Shown one piece after another: positions 11,354 through 21,700 of a stretch of DNA of 64,000 nt. Both the position numbers and the translations under genes were made by a program. Every line of letters begins with the position of its first letter. Within the stretch, counting starts at the first letter, position 1. The stretch lies in assembly GCA_017506865.1 (NCBI GenBank), contig JAFCMP010000223.1, positions 1,426,001 to 1,490,000 on the forward strand. The letters run 5' to 3'. Origin of the DNA: Tribonema minus (Eukaryota; Sar; Xanthophyceae; Tribonematales; Tribonemataceae). The notes beneath the pieces are model-generated. The model ran no database searches. It worked only from the letters and a program-made list of their open reading frames with translations, and had not been told where the DNA came from.

Positions 11354-12139
11354 GGTCAACACTGGTCTCCAGTGCTATCGCCAACTGCGCTCAGCACAAG
11401 CGACGCGCGTGCATAGCGAGGTATACTCCCACTGTTGTCGTAATTGTGTGCATAACAGTTGCGTACAGTTAGTATCAATGATCCACACGAATTCAGTTGA
11501 ACGTCCAAGATAGCGCAACACGATCTGGAGCACGCAATGACCTGCGCGAGCGCGCGCAATACGCGCAACGCACAGGCTAAAGAACATGGTGCGAACTTCG
11601 TCACTACACTACGCTGCAGTGCGCACGCCCACGACGCAGCAACAGAGTAACAACACTAGCTCGCTTGTTCTGAATTGAAAAACTCAGAACGTAGAGGTGC
11701 CATGCCGGGCATGATCAGCGACCCGCGGCGCGGCCCTGCCAATCCCTCGCACTCACCATGCAGCGCTTAGCCTCCTCCCTGCGCGCGTTGTTCGCAGCTA
11801 CAGCACAAGGACAGTGACGGCGGGAGGCACGTCTCGAAATCAGTTGGGGAAGTTCATGTGCCTGTTCTGGAAGGTGTGTGTCATAGGGGGGCTGCTTTTT
11901 GTGGCCAATGCTGAAGCTAGAGCACACATACTATCAGAGGCTCATGCGCTCATCGCATCGCACTTTACAGTGGTACTACTAGGCTAACGCGTGCACGACA
12001 CCGACACACAATCTGCAGTTCACTAACAGTCCATCGCGTTTTTTCAAAAGTACACTCTGAATCACTTCTCTCTGAACTTTGAACTGCGTGTCAAAGCCAT
12101 CAGCAGTAGGAGCGAAGCGGAGGGCAAGGAGCTGCAAGA
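11354..12139. other. intergenic between divergent genes
   Basis: No supported exon. It separates the membrane-protein gene (minus) from the hypothetical gene starting at 12140 (plus), so it presumably holds both promoters. I see no clear promoter motif. Confidence 0.4.
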
Positions 12140-13365
12140 ATGGCAGATCGAGCCTACAACGTGGGAGCATTCAGCGAAGAGCAGCAGGTACGTGTGAAAT
12201 CTCTCCAAGAATTGTAACGAATCTCTGCATGTGCGCGCCTGATTGATACCACACTACAGTCAGGATGGGAAGACCGCGTGTCCGCCGACAGCAACATCAC
12301 ACTACGTTCCCATCAAGTCTGTCAGCAGACCGCTGGTGGACGTGTGTTGGCGCTGCATTGCGCTCACTCGCTTTTTTCCTCGCAAGGTCAACGTAGGTCT
12401 CATCGCCTGCCGCCTCTGGTGTGTAGCCGGTGCTGGTTGCGCCTGCTGTTCAGTTCAGCCCCATTTCTTATGATGAGCGACGTGACTTGCTGGCTGTCTT
12501 CAATATCATCAAGTTAAATGTGTGTCCTCGATGCGGCCAGTGGGGGGCCTTTCTGCGTTGTTGTGGGGAGAGTCGTTATTGCCAGTGCTCTGTTGTGTAC
12601 AGGAATTATTCGTTCAGCAATCGCACTGCCAATGCACACCCTTTTACGGCCATGGGCTGTCGTGTGCCTTAGCACTGAATCCCCTGCAGTCGAGCATCCC
12701 ATCAACTCACTCAAGATTTCAAAACGCTCACACCGCTCAGCTTCATGGCTGGCGCTACTGTAGCTCCCATGAAAACATCAAATCGCTGCTATTTTCACGA
12801 CCCATCATGATCGACAGTACGACTCAGGATTTGGTAGTCACTTTCTTCACGCAATATCATGTCCATCAAGTCCATTTGGCGATCAGCGTGTCGGACGTCA
12901 ATCACTGTTGAGCAATGCCACCTCGCGAGCAACAGCCACCCTCACAGGGTACCGCGCTTATCAGGCCTATGCTCTTCTCTGAAGATGACAACGCAAAGCA
13001 AGAAGAGCTGGAAGGCTGCAAAGCACCAGATCATCGAGAACCCTCGTTTAGATCTGCAAGGCAAACCTCAAGACCAGCAAGCACGACGCCTAAGCAGAAA
13101 AACCGCAACAACACACAAGCACCACCGCACCCCCACAAGCTACTACACAATGCAAACACCGACAAACCATTTCACATCTCTCTTGCGCTCTCAGAACCAG
13201 CTGGACCCCCACAAGCCTCACGACCACTGGGTCCCTCCCAGCGATGAGCAGCGGAGCACCAATCGCAGCGTTCCCACCACCCCGGAGAAGCCCAAGCTGG
13301 CGGTGAGGTCGCCGGAGCTGGCGCCGGGGCCCAGCCCGCACAAGGAGGCGGGGGCGCAGAAGCCG
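12140..13365 (+). CDS. hypothetical protein, partial multi-exon model
   Basis: Exon 1 (12140-12187) encodes MADRAYNVGAFSEEQQ and ends at CAGCAG|GTACGTG. Exon 2 starts at 12260 after CACTACAG and encodes SGWEDRVSADSNITLRSHQ. It may end at 12316 (CATCAA|GTCTGT) or further on. A GC-rich segment around 13238-13365 reads DEQRSTNRSVPTTPEKPKLA in one frame and ends at AAGCCG|GTGAGC. Exons 1 and 2 join in phase 0. The middle of the gene is not resolved. The product looks hydrophilic, with a Pro/Lys/Ser-rich C-terminal part. I do not recognise a family. Confidence 0.4.
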
Positions 13366-13599
13366 GTGAGCGGTCGCGCAGCGCGCGTTGAGCACTGAGA
13401 CAGGCTCTGTATGCAAGTTGAAGTGGTAGGAGAGGGGGCTGCGCATGCGTTCTCGGCAGCGGTTTGTGTGTGAGGAGCGCAGTGTCGCGCACAGGGACCA
13501 GCGTGGTGGTGCGCGTCTTTTTGTTCAACTGTGCAGGTGAACAGCAATTCCTGTGGCGGTGACCGCCCGCGTGCACACTGCGTAGAGCACGCCTCTCAC

Positions 13600-14030
13600 C
13601 GAGGGCAGCCGCTCAACTACGACGTCGCCGAGCCTGGCCGAGGCCGAAACCGCTCGCGCTCGCACAACCGCCCACCGGTGCAGAGCCACGACCGGTCTCG
13701 CATCTACCACCAGCGCGACGATGATCACCAAGGGCAGCGCTGCCACCACCGCTCGGCGCACAACGCCGCGGAGCCTGGCCGAGGCCAAAACCGGCCCAAG
13801 CCGAGGTCAAAACCGGCCTAAGCCGAGGCCAAAACCGGCCTAAACCGGCTGCGGCCAGGCTCCGCTGCGTCGTGTGCAGAGCGTTTGTCACAGGGCTGCC
13901 CTCGGCGATGGTAGTGCTGGTGGCAGTTGCGCGACCGGTCGGGGCTCTGCACCGGTGGGCGGTCGTGCGAGCGCGAGCGGTTTCGGCCTTGGCCAGGCTC
14001 GGCGATTTGGCAGTTGCTCTCATCGAGCGG
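13600..14030. repeat. large imperfect inverted repeat with RS-rich arms
   Basis: The left arm (about 13627-13795) and right arm (about 13845-14008) are reverse complements with scattered mismatches. The centre (13795-13845) is a short direct repeat of CCGAGGCCAAAACCGGCCTA. Read inward, both arms can encode an Arg/Ser-rich peptide around GRGRNRSRSH and NRPPVQSHDRSR or a close variant. It could be a foldback element or the scar of an inverted duplication. No target duplication was found. Confidence 0.7.
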
Positions 14031-14224
14031 CACTCCAGTACTATGACGCCGCTGCCCCAACAGGAGGCAACATTGCTCAGCGGTTGCAATGTTGTGTCAT
14101 TTGGCGCTTTGTCTCGTTGTGCGGCGGTGCGGCACCATGGCAAACAGGCGGAGATGTTCCTCTGTGATTGCTGATCCCAGTATGCGTCATGGCAATCCGC
14201 TCCGCGCGGCCTGTTCAATGCACA

Positions 14225-14770
14225 TATGGAAGACACTTCACTCCTCTCAGAGCAGCATCAAGTTTGAAACGTTCAACAATCAGCATGCGTCAATTGAACA
14301 TCTCTGCGTCTTCCCCGCAGCAAGCAGGTGTTTGAAGTGATTTCTCACGCTTGAAACGTACCTGTGCTTCATGAACACGGTCGCCGGTCTCTACTTGCGT
14401 TTCTGCAGACTCAGTATTTGAAACTGTGTTAGCCAACAACACGACTGTGCTTCTGCTGCAGCAGTCCTGTTGCGGCTCTAGTCCTGCTGCAATGCCTGTT
14501 TTGAAAGAAGCCACCTGTCACCTCACTCCTCTCAAGACAACATCAGGTTCGAAGCGGTTTACCAAGCGTGCACAAAATTGAACCTCTCTGTGTGTAACCC
14601 GCACGTAAGCAACTGTTTGAAGCGTTTTCTCGCGCATTTTGTGTTCTTGTGCATCGTGAGCATGGTCGCTGCTCCCTTCTTACTCGTCTGCAGACGAGTA
14701 CTCGACAAACGCATTCTGCTTTTGCTGCAAGCAGTCCTGTTGCGCTTCAAGTGTCATGTGCAGCAGCGCT
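14225..14770. repeat. diverged direct duplication, offset about 286 bp
   Basis: The segment from CTTCACTCCTCTCAGAGCAG (14237) is repeated from CCTCACTCCTCTCAAGACAA (14521). Shared words in the same order include CAATTGAACATCTCTG/AAATTGAACCTCTCTG, GTTTGAAG, CATGAACACGGTCGC/CGTGAGCATGGTCGC, TCTGCAGAC and GCAGTCCTGTTGCG. Neither copy shows a supported coding exon. Confidence 0.7.
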
Positions 14771-15741
14771 CATCACTTCATAATGAAAACGCCCTGTTCC
14801 GCAGTGCTTTTAGAGCTTGCTGTAAGTGGTGTCACATTGTGCTTGTGCAGAGGTGTGCTTCTCTAGTCATTATACGTCATCGTTTAACCGTGCTGCATGC
14901 ACCTGTGTTGCCCTACAGATAAGGATGCCCAAGAAGATATCAATATAGCTGCGTGCAACAGGTAGCTGCGCGCAACAGGACAGGAGGGGGGGCAGGGGGA
15001 CGGGGGACAGAAAGGCAGGGGGCTGAGTCTAAGATTGCGCAGTGAATATGTAAATGTGCATTTTGAAGCGAATCAGAGGTAGCCATGTTGGAGAGAGGAG
15101 GGGCGTGTAGGAGGCAGTGTTCAGCTCGTGCGCTCCGCAGGCCTCAATGGGGGCAGCAGTAATGATTCTGTAGTGAAGTCTATAGCGTCCTACTGTACGC
15201 GCGGCACACATACACAACACTCGTGCCCCATGCGCATTGCAGCGGTCTGCTGCAACCGCAGCACGGTGCTCCCTACATACAATTTCCCCCCTTGCACGCA
15301 CAGTGCTAGTGCTATGCTTTCAGCGTGGCGAGAGCCACACACACAGTGAATGATAGACGGTGTAAAACATGCATCGCGGCGTGGTATCTTGCATTTTCGT
15401 GTGCTGCACTTGTTGCTTCAAAGTTGGATCGTTGATAATTCGGCCGAGGTGTCAGACAAGAACGAAGACAAGAAGCACTGCAGGCGTTGTTCAGGCGTCA
15501 TGCTTTGACGTTGCTCTGTCATGATCTGCTGCTTTAGGTGACGTAATGTTGAAACAGTATCATTACGCACACGTCAGCTCCTAGTGTTTGCTCTATCTGA
15601 GTACGGTAGGTATGGACGGCAAAGTTGAAGTTCTAACTTTTGGAGTGTGCAGAGTTGTTTCCTATAGTGAAGTCGCTGCTGCCGTCCGTGCAGCGACACT
15701 GCAATCTCAGCGACTTGGCCCACCGCCGCACACCAGCAGCC
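14770..15741. other. intergenic upstream of PDK
   Basis: No supported gene. It includes a purine-rich run of GGGGG blocks near 14985-15023. The region just before 15742 would hold the PDK promoter and 5' UTR. Confidence 0.4.
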
Positions 15742-18700
15742 ATGCGCTGCGTACGCAGGCAGGTGTGCGCACGCCTACGCACTCGCACCACATTCAACAG
15801 CAACAAGGCGGCATTGAGCTCAAGCACATGGCAGCCACAGCAGCAGCAGCTGCAGCACTGGCAGCAGTGGCAGCAACAGCGGGTTTTGAAGCGGCAATCT
15901 CACAGTGACATTGTCGACTACAATGGACTGGTCAGTCCGCCAGGATCGCAGCTGCACAATGCCATCATGGACAGCGCTGCTCTCAAGCAGACAGGAGTGA
16001 GCTTGAAGACGCTCATTGACACAGGACGGGGGGAGCTGCTTAGCGGAGACATGCAGTTTAAGGTGAGAGCAGCGAAAGCAGACGTGCTTTACACTTCTCT
16101 GCAGGCCTACAAGGGCTCCTGAGCCAGCTTCAACATGGAAATTATCACTTGGATCGTCGAGATGGAGCTTGGAACCTAAACGATCTCGTGCTGTTGACAT
16201 CTCACTGGTGATCTCTGCCTTTGCAACATAGGTCATGGTGAAGTAGTCATGCACAGTGGGATTGACACCGCCCCCCTGAGAACATTTACTGTAGCTCGGG
16301 GAAGTGAGACACCGCGACTCTGCCGCGGATAAGCCCCCGACTTTGTCACTTACAACTCATGCCGTGTTCTATGATTGAGCAGCACAATCAGCAAATCTTG
16401 TTGCCACAAATGTTAAGCAAAATGTTAAGCTTTAATTCAGCAACATGCGCCAGTCACTTTAGCAGCCATCCATCAAAACTCCCGTACGTTAAATAGGTAC
16501 CCATCTTGCTGCCACCGGAGCAAAAGCGGCGCATCATATATCATTGGTTCCATTGCACCCATAACAGGCAGTGGCAGTGTCACCGTTGTCATTCAGTGCA
16601 TCTGCTGTAATCATTTGTGCTACCACCTCCCTGGTAGGGACATGTCAGAACAGCATTCGCAACACCAGGATGTAAATAGCAGTACGAAACGATAATGAGA
16701 TCATTGCCAGGAGGCCGTCATTGCTGGCATATTAATATCAGAGCCTGTGTATGTGACACACAAATAGTCATAAGGCGCTGGATGCGCATGTCTTTGGGTA
16801 TGAATTTTGAAGTTGACTGCGCTACAGAAACTGCTGCGCACAACTGCAGTCATGTCAGGGTGTCCAGCTTTTTTCAACGACTGGTTTCAACTATAAACCT
16901 GCTGCGGACTGTAATTACGCAAAGACTGATGCGTCTGTACGCAATATTAACACTTCTATCACAGTTTTGAGTTTCTGACAGCCGTAATTTTCAACAGCCA
17001 CCTTGTCAAAGCCCAACAAACCTCTACACTGCACCTACAAAGTCGACTTGGGGCACAAGTCAGCATGGACCTTTGCACAAAGACATGCAACTTGAAGTTT
17101 ATAGAGCATGCTCATTATAAAGAGCACCAAGAGAGGATGGCCGGTTTGCGCGCGCGAACCAGCAGCTGTCGGTTGCTCTGACAACGTGAGGCCTTCATGA
17201 GGCTGCGAGCAAACTTCTCACAAAGAATGCTCCATGACGTATGTACCTATCAGAGCTCCAAGGGAGACCGTCCATTTGCGGCGGGAATGCCCGCAAGCAG
17301 CAAGCACACCAGAGCCACAGTGTTATATCAGCAGTACGGGCTGTTTCTGGTGGCCGTTCAACACAAACAGAGCACCTAAAGATTGTATGTTGTTGTGATT
17401 TTTCAGATTCAGCTGTGTCTGCGCTTTTCGACGTGTTCATTCACCAGAGCGATGAAGTCTGATATGAACAGTTGAACTGCAGGGTTCACTGGTATGAACA
17501 CACAACGGTCTGCGGCGGTATGCTGGTTTGCAGCTTGCAGATGGGTTGCACACGGTTGGCGGGCATGCTAATACAAAATTGTGTGACTGCCGCTGCTTTC
17601 TTTTTCAACGATGGGAATGGTACTTCAGGTTTGAATCACTTGAAGTACGACATAGATATTGTTGAAGTTGGCCTCCTCTGAGCCTGGTGCAGCAATAATT
17701 CCTCTGTGTGTGTCACCTGAGCCTTCGTTCCAGCTTTTTCTTAGGTAGCAGCACTGTCAACCTGACTAAAATAATCAGAAGTAGTAAAATTGAAGAATGT
17801 GGCTGATACAAATCGCCACACCGCAGCAGCACGCTTCATGGAATATGACTAGTACACTCTGACATCTGTACCTGTCTAGCCCTTGGTATCACAAATACGC
17901 AATCAATGCCACAACAGACGATGCAAAATTAACCGCTTTCGGCCTCCTCTCGACACATTCACTATTCAAGCCGATCAGAGGTTGTTTGTGTGAGCCACAG
18001 TGACAGCCTTTATGGACTTCAGTGCCGCATTCATTGTGACATCTGTAGCCCTTGTGTAGTATGTGCAGTCAAGCCATGCATGCTTTACAAGATAAGGAAG
18101 GATGGAAATGTCAGCATCTTGTCTAGGTTCACACCACCTTCACAGTTTCATGCAGATCTCATACAGTTCCAATGTGCTTCTCTCTTTCTCTCTACCTCCA
18201 CTGACTGTGGGGTGCCAAAAACGACACAAAACAAAGCTCAACCCTCACACATTGCGCATGCGCATTCTCTGCACCGTGCTGAACACTGACAGGAACGGGA
18301 CCTCAATATACGCGACAAGATGCTGATACAGGTGGCGTCGTTTCTGCACAGGGAGCTGCCGATACGTCTGGCGCACAGGTGCAGCGCTGCTCAACAAAGC
18401 TTTCACGGCATTGCTCAGCACAGGCACAGCAGCAGTAAGCGACATCTTTGAAGCAGCTCTCAGAGCACAGGCAACATCATTGTGCGCAGAATAAATTGGC
18501 AAAATTACAGTTGCAGCAATCCTCAACGCTGTGCAGCATGGCTCAGTCACAGTGGTCGTGCTGGGGTTACGGTAACGGGTATGACCAGAGTCTGCAAAGG
18601 TGAGTCATTTCAGATCATTCCCCCGAGTGCCTCGCTTGTCATGTGGCATCATGTGGCTGCGCGGTGCTGATTTTGATCGTGATATTGTAAGCCACAGTGC

Positions 18701-21700
18701 TCATCCGCTGCCGTTGCCCTCAACAGACCACAGTAAACAGCCACAAAGCAGCTAACATCAGAGGGCAGGCAGAGATTGCTAGTTGCAGTGGAAAATGCAG
18801 GGCTGAGATGCACTCACTTTCGTGAGATGCCACACAGCAAGTGGTGATGTGACGAATCAGCAGCCGCATGTTTGCAGCATGTTTGCAATCGCCACCTGAT
18901 GGAAAGCAGTTGGCCGCCTAGTCCTCAATGTTTACAACTTCAACTGTTGAAGTGCACCCACCCCCCGCTTCAGCAGTTACATGAACGCATCAGCAGTCAC
19001 ATGAGAGCTTTCCGCGCTACTGCAGGGTGCGGGACTTGGAGTCGGTGCCGGAGATGCTGCAGCAGAAGAGCATACAGCAGGTGAGCGCATGATGTTCACA
19101 TGTAGCTGTGACATGCGCTCTGCCGTTTCGCCCGCGACGGGTATGGCAGTTACACTCGGGCCATAGGTCCATATACTTCTGCGGCTCACGACTAGCGTAC
19201 AGTCGAGATGAACACATTTTGTATGTGCGCATGACGGACACTTGGTGTTGATGGACTGACTGCGAGATGTACTCCATTCGAGGTGGCGAGTAAGTAAGTC
19301 CCAAGATGCCCCACAGGTTCGCAAGTGATACAGTCGTACGGCGACTTTCCACAGTGCCCGCCGCTGCGCACGCATGACGCTGAGGTGCCATGTTTATATA
19401 CTCCAAGGTAAGTTTTCAAGCTGAAGCTGCAGTTAGTCTGTGATCCGCAGGTTTGCGAGTGGTACACGCAATCGCACGATGATGTACGCCAGGCGCTTGC
19501 GCAAGATTTTGACTAGCACTTAGCCTTTTTGCAACATGGTATAATGTACTTCAACATGAAGTTGCATGCACTCTGTGATGTCCACGCAGGTCCGCGAGTG
19601 GTACATGCAGTCGTATGATGATATACGCCAGTGCCCGCCGCCGCGCACGCGCAAAGCCGAGAAGCACTTGGCCTCAGTGCTACCAGCTGCTGTTGTGTGC
19701 AATTTTGTACTTTTGTACAAATGAATCAAATCCTTGCGTAGGGCGCGAAAAGCCCAGATGATTGATTTGATTTCACAGCTCATAGTACAGAATCTTCGTG
19801 GCATTTCTGTACTTTCGGTGCTCTTTCGCTCAGGTTCGCGAATGGTACGTGCAGTCGTATGACGACATACGGCAGTGCCCGCCGCCGCGCACGCGCGAAG
19901 TGGAGAAGCACTTTGCCAAGCTGCTGCACGACATCTACTCGCGCCACGCGCCGGTGCTGCTCACGATGGCGCGCGGCGTGTGGGAGCTGCGTGAGAGCTT
20001 CCGGGCCAGCGGCGACAAGCACGCGCGCGATCACGTGAGGCTTTATGTTGTGTATTTCAACTAGTGACGCCCCTTAAGCACTGATGTTGCGTCAGGGGCA
20101 GTGGGGGCAAGCACACGCGCGGTCACGTGAGCCCCTGTGTGCCCTTGTGTGGTCAACCTTGTGACGCTCTCAGTGAAGCCCTTGAGCGCAGTGCACTTGA
20201 CGGATGGCTGTCGTGATGGTTCATGTCTCACAATTATTCTTTCAACGTGCGAGAGTTGCGCGAGAGTTTTAGGGCCAGCAGCAACAAGCACGCGCGCGAT
20301 CACGTGAGCTCCCGTAGGCTTCTCGCGCCTCAGACAATTGATGGTTCCGAGCACAGTGCTGTTGGCAGATGCTCTCATCACACTATCGACTTCAGTTGAC
20401 AGATGATTGGCAGTCCTGGTTACAAGAGACCTGCCTGCCCCTGGCTTGAGCAGTCCCATGACTTCAACACTGCCCATGCAACTTCTCAATCACCCCCGCC
20501 TCCTCCCCCCTCCCCCCCCCCCCCCTCAGTTCTACGACTTTGACCGCCTCCACAACTTCCTGGATGGCTTCTACATGAGCCGATGATCCCACAACTTCAA
20601 CACTGTTTGTGCAACTTCCCAACCCCTCCCCTCCCCCTTTTCCCCCTCAGTTCTACGACTTTGACCGCCTCCACAACTTCCTCGACGGCTTCTACATGAG
20701 CCGCATCGGCATTCGCATCCTCATCGGCCACTACCTCGCGCTGCGCGAAGGCCACCCCGGAGGCGGCGCCGCCGGCGACGACTGGATAGGCATGGTGTGC
20801 CAGACGACTAGCCCCGCGGCCATCGCGGCTGCCGCGATTGAAGACGCGAAGTTCGTGTGCACGCGCCAGTACGGCGACGCGCCAGATGTGACGCTCCACG
20901 GGCGGCTCGACCTCACCTTCTCCTACGTGCCCAGGTGATGCGCTGTTGTGAAGGGTACATCAGATGGGTTCTGCGTTTTACGTCATGGGAGAGTGCCTTA
21001 CAGTTCACGTTTTCGACGTCGTCATGGTGAACAAAGAATATGCGTTGATGTATGTTGGTGACCATGCATGGGATGTGACGCTCCACGGGCGGCTCGACCC
21101 CACCTTCTCCTACGTGCCCAGGTGATGCACTGTTGTGTGCACCATTGTGCAACGTGGTCTGTGCGTTTCACATTATGGAACTGTGCCTCGGAGTTCGCGG
21201 TTTCGTGTTGTTGTGGTATGGAAGGCATATGCCTGACGAATGTTGCCTACTTGTGTACAGTCGGGACGTGACGCTTAACGGGTGGCTTTGACCTCACATT
21301 CTTCTATGTGCCTAGATGATACACGGTTGTGGATTGCATGCTTCGACGTTCGACATGTATAGTGGGGCATGCGCATAGGTGTGCACTGGACGTAGATTGT
21401 GTACTTCACCACTACACAGGCCGGGTGTGACGCTCCACAGGCAGCTAGGTAATGTGGCGATGCGCACGGCGTGAGACGCTTGCTTTGCGTTGTACGGCAT
21501 AGAAGCTTACCTCAGCGTTCACGCAACAAGGTGTATGCTCGATGTACCTACCACCATGCACCAGATGTGACGCTCCATAGGCGGCGTTTCCGTTACGTGC
21601 CGCAGTGATGCAGACATTGCGCACGGCGTACGGCGCATACTTGATGCAATATCAACTGTTGAGGGCTCAACTTCAACAATAAAGCTTGAACTGCAGTCAG

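Noticed and set aside
19447..19690. Extra PDK exons or a second kinase gene
   Set aside because: The segments lose frame or contain stops after 20-30 codons, and the phase-closed model works without them. They are treated as border copies.
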